From positions 1 to 34,235 of the forward strand of contig JAHBAM020000253.1 in the NCBI GenBank assembly GCA_018500125.2: 34,235 nucleotides of DNA, given 5' to 3'. This document shows positions 1 through 7,881 of this stretch, in pieces. Source of the stretch: Roseobacter sp. Its GTDB lineage: Bacteria > Pseudomonadota > Alphaproteobacteria > Rhodobacterales > Rhodobacteraceae. Each line of letters opens with the position of its first letter. Within the stretch, counting starts at the first letter, position 1. The notes below the pieces were generated by a model. It saw only the letters and a list, made by a program, of their open reading frames with translations. It did no database searches and had not been told where the DNA came from. The position numbers were made by a program, and so were the translations under genes.

Positions 1-645
1 GAGATCGCCACGCTGCTGGAGGCGCAGGGCTATGGCGCGGACCGTATCGTCATTGACCCGTCTGTTGTGCGCGGGCTTGGCTATTACACCGGCCCGGTTT
101 TTGAGGCCGAGTTGACCTTTGAAATTCTGGATGAGAAGGGCCGCAAGCGGCAGTTTGGCTCTGTTGCGGGGGGCGGGCGCTATGACGATCTGGTCAAGCG
201 CTTTACCGGGCAGGCTGTGCCGGCCACCGGCGTTTCGATCGGGGTTGACCGCTTGCTGGCGGCGCTGCGCGAGAAGGGGCGGATCGGCGGCAAGGCGGTT
301 GGGCCTGTTGTTGTGACTGTCATGGATAAGGCGCGGATGGCGGAGTATCAGGGCATGGTGGCCGAGCTGCGCCAAGCGGGGATCCGCGCCGAAGTCTATC
401 TCGGGAATCCCAAGAGCTTTGGCAACCAGCTCAAATATGCGGACAAGCGGGAAAGCCCTGTGGCCGTCATTGCGGGCAGTGACGAGGCCGAGCGCGGTGT
501 GGTGCAGATCAAGGATCTGATTTTGGGCGCGAAGATTGCCGAGAATGCCACGCATGAGGAGTGGAAAGAGCGGCCCAGCCAGTTTGAAGTGCCGCGGGAT
601 GCGCTTGTGGCCAAGGTGCGCGAAATTCTGGATGGGCAGGGCTGA
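1..645 (+). CDS. hisS: Histidyl-tRNA synthetase, C-terminal part (5' truncated by window edge)
   Basis: Charges tRNA-His with histidine in the cytoplasm. The reading frame is open from the first base, so the gene starts upstream of the window. The visible part carries the class II motif around [13 protein letters not shown], which is the histidine-binding loop of HisRS, then the motif 3 region GGGRYDDL...GVSIGVDRL with its ATP-binding arginine. An anticodon-binding alpha/beta domain follows (about the last 95 residues, from [10 protein letters not shown]). The stop codon at 643-645 lies 2 nt before the hisZ start, so hisS, hisZ and hisG look co-transcribed. HisZ is a paralogue of HisRS, but the intact aminoacylation motifs here support the true synthetase. 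Confidence 0.95.
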   Translation, partial: EIATLLEAQGYGADRIVIDPSVVRGLGYYTGPVFEAELTFEILDEKGRKRQFGSVAGGGRYDDLVKRFTGQAVPATGVSIGVDRLLAALREKGRIGGKAVGPVVVTVMDKARMAEYQGMVAELRQAGIRAEVYLGNPKSFGNQLKYADKRESPVAVIAGSDEAERGVVQIKDLILGAKIAENATHEEWKERPSQFEVPRDALVAKVREILDGQG

Positions 646-647
646 GG

Positions 648-1736
648 ATGTCTGAGGGATTGGCGAAACGGGCCGAGGCGGCGCGGGTTCGGGCTATGTT
701 TGAGGCGGCGGGGGCTTTGCCTGTGGAGGCGGCGGTTTTGCAGCCAGCGGAGCTGTTGCTCGACCTTTATGGCGAGGATATCCGCGCGCGGGCCTATGTG
801 ACGTCGGATGCTTTGCGCGGAGAGCAGATGTTGCGGCCCGATTTTACTGTGCCGGTGGTGCAGATGCATATGCAGCACGGCGCGGAGCCGGCGCGTTATA
901 CCTATTCGGGTGAAGTGTTTCGCCGTCAGGAAGACGACGCGAGCCGCGCCAATGAATATCTTCAGGTCGGCTATGAAATCTTTGAGCGCACGGCGCCGCA
1001 TGAGGCGGATGCGGAAGTCTTTGCGCTGATCTCATCGGTGTTGCGCGGTCTGCCTGTGCGCGCGGCGACAGGGGACATCGGAATTCTCATGGCGGCGGTC
1101 GACGGGCTGAACACGACCGAGCGGCGCAAGGCGGCTTTGCGGCGCCATATCTGGCGGCCACGGCGCTTTCGCGCTTTGATCGAGCGCTTTTCGGGGCGGG
1201 TGGATGTGCCGGCCAGCCGTGTCGCCTTGCTGGCGGCGCAAGATGCTTTTGCCGAGGCGGGGCCAGCCATCGGGCTGCGCGCGCGGCGCGAGGTCGAGGC
1301 GCGGATCGAGGCGCTGCGCGAGGATGCGGCGGCCGGGCCGCTCGCACCGCAGGATGTCGAGCTGTTGGAGGCGATTTTGGCGGTGCAGGAGACCCTGCCC
1401 AATGCGGTCGAGCAGCTCAGCGATATTGCGGTGGACCTGCCGGCGATTGCGGAGGCTGTTGAGGGGCTGGCCAAGCGCACGCGCGCCCTTGCGGCGCGCG
1501 GTGTGGATGTGGCGCAGCTTGCGTTTGAGGCGAGCTACGGGCGCGCCTCGATGGAGTATTATGACGGGTTTGTCTTCGGGTTTTATGCCGAGGCGCGGGC
1601 CGATCTGCCGCCTGTGGCGAGTGGCGGGCGCTATGATGCGCTCACCCGACAGCTCGGGCAGGGCGCGGAGATCCCGGCGGTCGGGGGCGTTGTGCGCCCC
1701 GGCCTGATGCTGGGCCTGAAGGAGGGCAGCTTATGA
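648..1736 (+). CDS. hisZ: ATP phosphoribosyltransferase regulatory subunit HisZ
   Basis: Regulatory subunit that joins short-form HisG to make the active, histidine-inhibited first enzyme of histidine biosynthesis. The 362-residue protein has a class II synthetase-like fold: an N-terminal motif 2-like stretch (LRPDFTVPVVQMHM, then RYTYSGEVFRRQE) and a late SGGRYDALTRQLG segment. It lacks a clear C-terminal anticodon-binding domain, as expected for HisZ rather than HisS. The ATG at 648 follows the purine-rich GGCTGAGG just upstream. The 3' end overlaps hisG by 4 nt (ATGA), which suggests translational coupling. The short HisG next door requires such a partner, so the context supports the call. 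Confidence 0.93.
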   Translation: MSEGLAKRAEAARVRAMFEAAGALPVEAAVLQPAELLLDLYGEDIRARAYVTSDALRGEQMLRPDFTVPVVQMHMQHGAEPARYTYSGEVFRRQEDDASRANEYLQVGYEIFERTAPHEADAEVFALISSVLRGLPVRAATGDIGILMAAVDGLNTTERRKAALRRHIWRPRRFRALIERFSGRVDVPASRVALLAAQDAFAEAGPAIGLRARREVEARIEALREDAAAGPLAPQDVELLEAILAVQETLPNAVEQLSDIAVDLPAIAEAVEGLAKRTRALAARGVDVAQLAFEASYGRASMEYYDGFVFGFYAEARADLPPVASGGRYDALTRQLGQGAEIPAVGGVVRPGLMLGLKEGSL

Positions 1737-2425
1737 GCCTGAAGCTGGGTGTGCCCTCAAAAGGGCGGTTGATGGAAAAGACGTTTGACTGGTTTGCCGA
1801 GCGCGGCGTGCGCCTTGCGCTGGCCGGGGGCGAGCGGGAATATGCGGGCCGTGTGGACGGGATCGAGGGGATCGAGCTTGTGCTTCTGTCGGCCGGAGAA
1901 ATTCCGCGCGAGCTGGCGGCGGGGCGTATCCACCTCGGCGTGACGGGCACCGATCTGATCCGCGAGAAACTGGGCCAATGGGAGCAGCGGGTCGAGGCGC
2001 TGGCGGAGCTTGGCTTTGGTCATGCCGATCTGATCATTGCGGTGCCGCAGTGCTGGGTGGATGTGGACACGATGGACGACCTTGACGCCGCCGCCGCCGC
2101 CTTCCGTGCCGAGCATGGCTTTCGCCTCAGGATTGCCACCAAATATCACCGCCTTGTGCGGGAGTATCTGCGCGATTGTGGTGTGGCCGATTACCAGCTT
2201 GTCGACAGTCAGGGCGCGACCGAGGGGACCGTCAAAAACGAGACAGCCGAAGCCGTGGCCGATATCACCTCGACGGGCGATACGCTGCGCGCCAACCATC
2301 TCAAAATATTGAGTGACGGGCTGATCCTGCGCAGCTCGGCGACGCTTTACCGTGCGCGCAACGCCGAGATGACGGCGGAGGCGCGGGCCGCGCTGGCCAC
2401 GCTTCAGGCGCGGCTTGAGCTTTGA
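1733..2425 (+). CDS. hisG: ATP phosphoribosyltransferase catalytic subunit, short form
   Basis: Condenses ATP with PRPP to phosphoribosyl-ATP, the committed step of histidine synthesis. At 230 residues it is the short form that lacks the C-terminal ACT-like regulatory domain and depends on HisZ. It opens with the family motif LGVPSKGRLMEKT. The PRPP-binding segment (GATEGTVKNETAEAVADI, then TGDTLRANHLKIL) lies near residues 163-195. The start overlaps the hisZ stop by 4 nt. No convincing terminator was seen in the 50 nt between its stop and the convergent DUF1489 gene. Confidence 0.95.
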   Translation: MSLKLGVPSKGRLMEKTFDWFAERGVRLALAGGEREYAGRVDGIEGIELVLLSAGEIPRELAAGRIHLGVTGTDLIREKLGQWEQRVEALAELGFGHADLIIAVPQCWVDVDTMDDLDAAAAAFRAEHGFRLRIATKYHRLVREYLRDCGVADYQLVDSQGATEGTVKNETAEAVADITSTGDTLRANHLKILSDGLILRSSATLYRARNAEMTAEARAALATLQARLEL

Positions 2426-2475
2426 GGGCGGCCCTGCGGGGCGGGTCTTTGAGGCCCAAAAGCGGGCGGGCGCGG

Positions 2476-2907
2476 CTATAGCACGCCGATATCGGCCAGC
2501 GCCCCTGCCAGCTCTGCGGGAAGGGCCTCTTCTGTGGCGCGGTCGGCGGCAAGATCGATTGGCGCGTCCTCGGGCTTGAGGTAGCGCCAGCCCTGAAAGG
2601 GGCGTTTGAGCGCGGCGGCGGTGCGGATGATTTGCGGATCCAGCAGAAAGGCGCAGCGGCGGATACCGTCTTCGCCGATCAGCTCTTCAAAGCCGAGCAC
2701 CCTTTGGCGCGCCTGAATAGAGCCTTTGATAACCCAGTAGACGCTGCCGCCTGCGAGAATCTCGTCTTCGCGTTTGGGCCACATCCGGGTGATGTGAAAA
2801 GGCAGGCCCTTCGGGTGGGCCGCGGCGCGGCTTTTTTGCCAAGCGCGCAGGGAGTCGATTGACTCGGTGCCCACACTCAGCTTCACAATATGTATTATAT
2901 TCTTCAT
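2476..2907 (-). CDS. DUF1489 family protein
   Basis: A 143-residue protein of unknown function that I recognise as the DUF1489 family, conserved in alphaproteobacteria. Visible hallmarks are the N-terminal HIVKLSVGTESIDSLRAW segment, HITRMWPKREDEIL, the GGSVYWVIKG strand, and a C-terminal GWRYLKPEDAPID stretch. No signal peptide or membrane helix is seen, so it is probably cytoplasmic. It converges on hisG and diverges from nrdJ. A candidate NrdR box lies inside its first codons, so its transcription might be linked to that of nrdJ. No function is assigned. Confidence 0.85.
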   Translation of the reverse strand: MKNIIHIVKLSVGTESIDSLRAWQKSRAAAHPKGLPFHITRMWPKREDEILAGGSVYWVIKGSIQARQRVLGFEELIGEDGIRRCAFLLDPQIIRTAAALKRPFQGWRYLKPEDAPIDLAADRATEEALPAELAGALADIGVL

Positions 2908-2929
2908 ATAGTAACTCTATATATGGTAG
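2883..2929. promoter_or_regulatory. Candidate tandem NrdR boxes upstream of nrdJ
   Basis: Two 16-bp sites, 2883-2898 (TCACAATATGTATTAT) and 2914-2929 (ACTCTATATATGGTAG), each match the NrdR consensus ACACWATATATWGTGT at 12 of 16 positions. Their starts are 31 bp apart, three helical turns, which is a typical spacing for paired NrdR sites. NrdR represses ribonucleotide reductase genes, and nrdJ is the next gene on the plus strand. The first box lies inside the 5' end of the DUF1489 gene. The region is AT-rich, so chance matches are possible. Confidence 0.55.
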
Positions 2930-3077
2930 TGTGTCGGGGTAAACCTGATTCTTCCAATCACGTTATCTCTTGCAAGGGCGTGTTTGGGGTTTGACCCGCC
3001 TTTGTGCGATGCGTAGTTTAACATCCTTGCCACATCTGATGACACGACGAAATCACATAAGACCTGGGGACTATTGA

Positions 3078-5366
3078 ATGAGCCGTTTTTCTGCGCCGAT
3101 CGCCGAGCAAATCTGGGATATGAAGTATCGCTTCAAAGATGCGGAGGGCACAGCGCTTGACCGCACGGTTGAAGACACATGGCGCCGCATTGCGCGCTCT
3201 TTGGCCGAAGTGGAAGACGACAAGGCGCATTGGGAAGATGTGTTTTATGCGGCGCTTGAGGACTTCAAGTTTTTGCCAGCCGGACGGATCACCGCAGGGG
3301 CGGGCACAGAGCGGTCTGTGACCCTGTTCAACTGCTTTGTCATGGGGACGGTGCCCGACAGCATGGCCGGGATTTTTGATATGCTCAAGGAGGCCGCGCT
3401 CACCATGCAGCAGGGCGGCGGCATTGGCTATGACTTTTCCACCATTCGCCCCAAGGGCGCGGATGTGCTCGGGGTTGCGGCGGATGCCTCGGGGCCTTTG
3501 AGCTTCATGGATGTCTGGGATGCGATGTGCCGCACGATTATGTCTGCGGGCAGCCGCCGGGGCGCTATGATGGCCACCATGCGCTGTGATCACCCCGATA
3601 TCGAAGCCTTTATCACCGCGAAATCAGACGCCGCGCGCCTGCGGATGTTCAATATGTCTGTGCTGGTCACCGACCCGTTTATGGACGCGGTGAAGGCGGG
3701 CAAGAGCTGGGATCTGACATTTAACGGCAAGGTCTATCACACGCTCGAGGCGCGTGATCTTTGGAACAAGATCATGAAGGCGACCTATGATTACGCCGAG
3801 CCGGGCGTTATTTTTATCGACCGTATCAACCAGATGAACAATCTCAACTATTGTGAAACGATTGCCGCGACAAACCCCTGCGGCGAGCAGCCTTTGCCGC
3901 CCTATGGCGCCTGTTTGCTTGGCTCGATCAACCTTGCAAAGCTCGTGGCTGCGCCGTTTGAGGAGGGCGCCGAGCTTGATGTGAGCGAGCTTGAGGCGCT
4001 TGTGGCGGCGGCTGTGCGGATGATGGACAATGTGGTGGATGCCTCGAAGTTTCCGCTTGAGGCGCAGCGTCAGGAAGCACAGGCCAAGCGCCGGATCGGT
4101 CTCGGGGTTACGGGGCTGGCCGATGCTTTGCTGATGGTCGGGCTTGAGTATGGCACGGATGAAGCCGCGGCGCAGACAGAGGCCTGGCTTCACGCTGTGG
4201 CGCGGGCCTCTTATCGTGCGTCTGTGGCGCTGGCCAAGGAAAAGGGCGCTTTTCCGCTGTTTGACGCCGAGAAATATCTTGCCAGCGGTGCGATGCAGCA
4301 GATGGACGCGGATGTGCGGGCCGAGATTGCCGAGCACGGTATTCGCAACGCGCTGCTGACGTCTATCGCGCCGACGGGCACGATCAGCCTTTATGCGGGC
4401 AATGTCAGCTCCGGGATCGAGCCCGTCTTTGCCTATGCCTACAAGCGTAAGGTTTTGCAAAAAGACGGTTCGCGCACGGAAGAGGAAGTTGTGGACTATG
4501 CTGTGGCGCTCTGGCGTGAAAAATTTGGCGACAAGGCGCTGCCTGACTATTTTGTCAACGCCCAGACGCTTGCCCCGAGCGCTCATGTGAAGATGCAGGC
4601 GGCGGCGCAGAAATGGATCGACAGTTCGATTTCCAAGACGATCAACTGCCCTGAAGATATCGATTTTGACGCCTTCAAGGATGTGTATATGCAGGCTTGG
4701 GACACGGGCTGTAAGGGCTGCACGACCTATCGCCCCAATGATGTGACAGGCTCGGTTTTGTCTGTGAGCGAGGGCGAGGCGAAGGCGCCCGAAGTTGTGG
4801 CCAATACCGACGCCGAGCCGCAGCAGCCGCATGGGGATGTGATCTATATGGCCGAGCCTTTGGAGCGGCCCAAGGAGCTGGAAGGCGCGACCTATAAGCT
4901 GCGCTGGCCCGACAGTGAACACGCGATTTACCTCACGGTGAATGATGTGGTGATCGGCGGGCATCGCCGGCCCTTTGAAGTCTTTATCAACTCCAAGAAC
5001 ATGGAGCATTTTGCCTGGACCGTGGCGCTGACGCGGATGATTTCGGCAGTGTTCCGTCGCGGGGGCGATGTGAGCTTTGTTGTTGAGGAGCTGAAGGCGG
5101 TGTTTGATCCGCGCGGCGGCGCGTGGATGGGCGGGAAGTATATCCCGTCGATCCTTGCGGCGATTGGCGGGGTGATCGAAAAGCATATGATCTCGATCGG
5201 CTTTATCGAAGGCGAAGGCATGGGCCTCAAGCAGGACCCGACCTCGTCTGTTGTGGGGCTGGATGCACCGCGCGGCAAGAGCTGCCCGAGCTGTGGGCAG
5301 TTTGATATGCGCATGGTGGAAGGCTGTATGACCTGCGCGAGCTGTGGCCATAGCAAATGTGGCTAA
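3078..5366 (+). CDS. nrdJ: Vitamin B12-dependent (class II) ribonucleoside-diphosphate reductase
   Basis: Reduces ribonucleotides to deoxyribonucleotides using adenosylcobalamin as radical source, so it works with or without oxygen. The 762-residue protein has the catalytic loop NPCGEQ at 266-271 (thiyl-radical Cys268, Glu270). Probable redox cysteines are Cys86 (in FNCFVMG) and Cys279 (in GACLLGS). The SIAPTGTISLYAGNVSSGIEP loop follows. The last 27 residues hold six cysteines (736, 739, 750, 753, 756, 761) in CxxC pairs, as in the C-terminal zinc-ribbon-like tail of this family. There is no N-terminal ATP-cone of the usual kind. The ATG at 3078 follows GGGGA at about 3066. It is a single gene closed by the terminator at 5428, with possible NrdR control. 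Confidence 0.96.
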   Translation: MSRFSAPIAEQIWDMKYRFKDAEGTALDRTVEDTWRRIARSLAEVEDDKAHWEDVFYAALEDFKFLPAGRITAGAGTERSVTLFNCFVMGTVPDSMAGIFDMLKEAALTMQQGGGIGYDFSTIRPKGADVLGVAADASGPLSFMDVWDAMCRTIMSAGSRRGAMMATMRCDHPDIEAFITAKSDAARLRMFNMSVLVTDPFMDAVKAGKSWDLTFNGKVYHTLEARDLWNKIMKATYDYAEPGVIFIDRINQMNNLNYCETIAATNPCGEQPLPPYGACLLGSINLAKLVAAPFEEGAELDVSELEALVAAAVRMMDNVVDASKFPLEAQRQEAQAKRRIGLGVTGLADALLMVGLEYGTDEAAAQTEAWLHAVARASYRASVALAKEKGAFPLFDAEKYLASGAMQQMDADVRAEIAEHGIRNALLTSIAPTGTISLYAGNVSSGIEPVFAYAYKRKVLQKDGSRTEEEVVDYAVALWREKFGDKALPDYFVNAQTLAPSAHVKMQAAAQKWIDSSISKTINCPEDIDFDAFKDVYMQAWDTGCKGCTTYRPNDVTGSVLSVSEGEAKAPEVVANTDAEPQQPHGDVIYMAEPLERPKELEGATYKLRWPDSEHAIYLTVNDVVIGGHRRPFEVFINSKNMEHFAWTVALTRMISAVFRRGGDVSFVVEELKAVFDPRGGAWMGGKYIPSILAAIGGVIEKHMISIGFIEGEGMGLKQDPTSSVVGLDAPRGKSCPSCGQFDMRMVEGCMTCASCGHSKCG

Positions 5367-5427
5367 CGGCCCGCGGCTGATGGGGTTTCTGCCCAGCTTG
5401 GGGCCGAGATTTGAGCCGGAGAGTTTG

Positions 5428-5463
5428 ACCGCCGACATTGAAAACTGTCGGCGGTTTTCTTTT
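5428..5463 (+). terminator. Rho-independent terminator after nrdJ
   Basis: A perfect 10-bp stem pairs ACCGCCGACA (5428-5437) with TGTCGGCGGT (5446-5455) around an 8-nt loop, followed by a T-rich run to 5463. It lies 62 nt past the nrdJ stop. Confidence 0.9.
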
Positions 5464-5544
5464 GCAAACAGTGGCTTGCGGGATAATTTGTGCGCTCCCG
5501 TCACGGCCTGATGCTTTGGCGGGGCGGGGTTGGGTTTGCAGGCT

Positions 5545-5573
5545 AATTAATAAATCAGATTGATTTACTAATT
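5545..5573. promoter_or_regulatory. Large inverted repeat, candidate operator for the ROK regulator
   Basis: Arms AATTAATAAATCA (5545-5557) and TGATTTACTAATT (5561-5573) pair at 12 of 13 positions around a GAT spacer. A TTGACA hexamer, possibly a -35 element, begins at 5572 on the edge of the repeat, about 60 nt upstream of the ROK gene. AT-rich palindromes with TTTA/TAAA arms are common for ROK-family repressors, so autoregulation is the simplest reading. The binding protein is an inference. Confidence 0.65.
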
Positions 5574-5633
5574 GACAGGGCCGCGTGAATCAGGGAGAGA
5601 TGCCGCCAAATCGGTTTGCGTCTGAAGGGCCTT

Positions 5634-6878
5634 ATGTCATTTGATTCTCACAGCAGCGCGGCGTCACAGCCTTCTCCCGCCGGGGTGGGGCAGGCGATCC
5701 GCGGCTCAAACCAGAGCGGGGTGCGCGCCTATAACGAGCGCCTTGTGCTGTCGATCATCCGGCAGGCGGGGCCGCTGCCCAAGGCGGCGATCGCGCGTTT
5801 GACGGGGCTGTCGGCGCAAACTGTCTCTGTGATCATGCGGGCTTTGGAGAGCGACGGGCTGCTTGCCAAGGGAACGCCTTTGCGCGGCAAGGTGGGCCAG
5901 CCCTCCGTGCCTATGGGGCTGGCGGCGGATGGTGTGTATTTTCTCGGGTTGAAAGTCGGGCGGCGCGGCACAGAGCTATTGCTCAGTGATTTTCTGGGCG
6001 AGGTGTGTGCCCATCATCGCAAATCCCACGAGCATCTGACGCCCGACAGCGCAGTGGCTTTTGCAAATGAGACAATCCGGGCTTTTCTGGCAGAGATGCC
6101 GGCGGAGCGTGTTGCGCGTGTTGCGGGCCTCGGGATCGCTTTACCGTTTCGGATGTGGGACTGGGTCGATCCGGCCAATCCGGCCACGGCGTCGCTTGCC
6201 CAGTGGCGCACCCGTGACATTGCCGCCGAGATCGGCGCGGCATGGGACTTTCCTGTTTACCTTTGCAATGATGCCTCTGCGGCCTGCGGCGCCGAGCTTG
6301 TTTTTGGCGCTTCGGGGGGCGCAGAGGACAGACCGCGGGACTTTCTCTATGTTTATATCGGCTATTTTGTCGGGGGCGGACTTGTGCTGGATGATATGCT
6401 TTACACCGGCAAAAGCGGCAATGCTGCGGCGCTCGGGTCTGTGCCGATTGTGACGCAGGCCGGGGAGAGGGGGCAGCTTGTGGATGTGGCGTCTTTGGTG
6501 ACGCTGGAAGAAATGTTGCGCGCGGCGGGCCATGAGAGCGCGCGGATATGGGAGCGGCAGGGCGATTGGGCCGCAGATGGGGCTGTGCTGGAGGCTTGGC
6601 TTGATCAGGCGGCGCACGGGCTTGCGCAGGCGATTGTGGCCTCGACCTGTCTGATTGATTTGACCTCGGTGCGCATCGACGGGTCGGTGCCGCAAGAGGT
6701 GCGGGCGGCTCTGGTGGCGCGCACGCGCAAGGCTCTGGCGGCGCTCACGGTTCCGGGGATCGAGCGCCCGCGCGTCGCAGAGGGGGCAATCGGCTTTGAT
6801 GCCAAGGCCTTGGGTGCGGCGAGCCTGCCGTTGTCTGACCGGTTTCTTGTGGACCGGGACGCGTTTTTGAAAGGGTGA
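5634..6878 (+). CDS. ROK family transcriptional regulator
   Basis: Likely sugar-responsive repressor of the adjacent fructokinase and perhaps the polyol genes. The 414-residue protein has an N-terminal winged helix-turn-helix (about residues 34-80: NERLVLSIIRQAGPLPKAAI, then TGLSAQTVSVIMRALESDGL). A ROK domain follows from about residue 100. The sugar-site motif CNDASAACGAELVFG is kept, but the first phosphate motif, normally DxGGT, reads KVGRRGT, and the ROK zinc motif CxCGxxGC is absent. It therefore probably binds sugar without kinase activity. The ATG at 5634, with GAAGGG upstream, is preferred over an in-frame TTG at 5616. It ends 4 nt before the fructokinase gene, so the two are probably co-transcribed. 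Confidence 0.88.
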   Translation: MSFDSHSSAASQPSPAGVGQAIRGSNQSGVRAYNERLVLSIIRQAGPLPKAAIARLTGLSAQTVSVIMRALESDGLLAKGTPLRGKVGQPSVPMGLAADGVYFLGLKVGRRGTELLLSDFLGEVCAHHRKSHEHLTPDSAVAFANETIRAFLAEMPAERVARVAGLGIALPFRMWDWVDPANPATASLAQWRTRDIAAEIGAAWDFPVYLCNDASAACGAELVFGASGGAEDRPRDFLYVYIGYFVGGGLVLDDMLYTGKSGNAAALGSVPIVTQAGERGQLVDVASLVTLEEMLRAAGHESARIWERQGDWAADGAVLEAWLDQAAHGLAQAIVASTCLIDLTSVRIDGSVPQEVRAALVARTRKALAALTVPGIERPRVAEGAIGFDAKALGAASLPLSDRFLVDRDAFLKG

Positions 6879-6882
6879 GCCG

Positions 6883-7809
6883 ATGATTTTGTGCTGTGGT
6901 GAAGCTTTGGTTGATATGATCCCCACGCCCACTGTGAGCGGCGCTGACGGCTTTGTGCCCCATTGTGGCGGCGCGGTGTATAACACCTCGATCGGCCTTG
7001 GCCGGCTTGGCGTGCAAACGGGTATGTTGACGGGGCTTTCGAGCGATATGTTTGGCCAGCTTCTCAGCGCGGGCCTGCGCGCGAGTCAGGTCGATGTGAG
7101 CCATGTGATCCTGTCCGAGCGGCCCACAACGCTGGCCTTTGTGCGGCTGGTGGATGGCCATGCGACCTATGAGTTTTATGACGAAAACTCGGCCGGGCGG
7201 ATGCTTGGGCCTGAGGATATGCCGGCGCTGTCAAGCGAGGTTTCGGCGCTCTATTTTGGCGGGATCAGCCTTGCCTGCGAGCCAGCCGCCGACGCCTATG
7301 CCGAGCTGTTGGAGCGGAACGCCGGGGCGCAGGCTGTGATGCTCGATCCGAATATCCGCCCCGGATTTATCCGCGATATTGCGCGCTATCGGGCGCGGCT
7401 GGACCGTATGGTTGCGCTCGCGGATATTGTGAAAGTGTCCGACGAAGACCTCAACTGGATCACGCCGGAGCCTTTGTCGTTGCGCGAGAAAGTCGAGGGG
7501 CTTTGGGACAAGGGCGCCTCGCTTGTTATTCTCACTCGTGGCGGGGAGGGGGCGACAGGGTTTATGGCGGACGGCTGCGAGGTGCAGGTGCCTGCGCTCA
7601 AGGCCGATATTGTCGACACTGTCGGCGCGGGAGATACGTTTAACGCGGGCGTTATGGCCAAGCTGTCGGAACTGGGATGTTTGCACAAGGCGGGGCTTGC
7701 CCGGCTTGACCCCGAGAGTTTGCGCCTGGCTCTCAGCTATGGCGCGCGTGTGGCGGCGATTACGGTTTCACGGGCGGGCGCGAACCCGCCCTGGGCAAGC
7801 GAGCTTTAG
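6883..7809 (+). CDS. PfkB-family carbohydrate kinase, probable fructokinase
   Basis: Predicted to phosphorylate fructose to fructose-6-phosphate with ATP. The 308-residue protein has the PfkB N-terminal start CCGEALVDMI, the substrate-site GGAVYNTSIGLGRLG, a lid strand around TTLAFVRLVDG, and the C-terminal signature DTVGAGDTFNAG with the catalytic Asp. PfkB members differ in substrate, and the sequence alone does not exclude 2-keto-3-deoxygluconate kinase. Context favours fructose: mannitol dehydrogenase downstream yields fructose, and pgi in the neighbouring operon takes fructose-6-phosphate. It lies 4 nt after the ROK regulator and 72 nt before gap. Confidence 0.85.
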   Translation: MILCCGEALVDMIPTPTVSGADGFVPHCGGAVYNTSIGLGRLGVQTGMLTGLSSDMFGQLLSAGLRASQVDVSHVILSERPTTLAFVRLVDGHATYEFYDENSAGRMLGPEDMPALSSEVSALYFGGISLACEPAADAYAELLERNAGAQAVMLDPNIRPGFIRDIARYRARLDRMVALADIVKVSDEDLNWITPEPLSLREKVEGLWDKGASLVILTRGGEGATGFMADGCEVQVPALKADIVDTVGAGDTFNAGVMAKLSELGCLHKAGLARLDPESLRLALSYGARVAAITVSRAGANPPWASEL

Positions 7810-7846
7810 GATGGCGGATCGTTTGGCCCTCTTTTCATTCAAGAAT

Positions 7847-7858
7847 GTTAGCGCTAAC
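7847..7858. promoter_or_regulatory. LacI-type operator palindrome upstream of gap
   Basis: GTTAGCGCTAAC is a perfect 12-bp palindrome with the central CG typical of LacI-family operators. It lies 23 nt before the gap ATG, in the only sizeable gap between the fructokinase gene and pgi. It probably controls the gap-zwf-edd-eda-pgi transcript. The LacI-family protein encoded at 14581 is the nearest candidate binder, which is inference. Confidence 0.7.
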
Positions 7859-7881
7859 CAATCTATGGTAAGGAGACGACT

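Noticed and set aside
2426-2475. Terminator between hisG and the DUF1489 gene
   Set aside because: GC-rich short repeats can fold, but no T-run follows on either strand.
2908-3077. Possible cobalamin riboswitch upstream of the B12-dependent nrdJ
   Set aside because: The leader has no B12-box-like conserved stretch and is too short for the usual aptamer.
3624-5504. 626-codon open frame antisense to nrdJ
   Set aside because: It mirrors the nrdJ coding frame; its product is rich in His/Arg with no domain, as expected of a shadow frame in GC-rich DNA.
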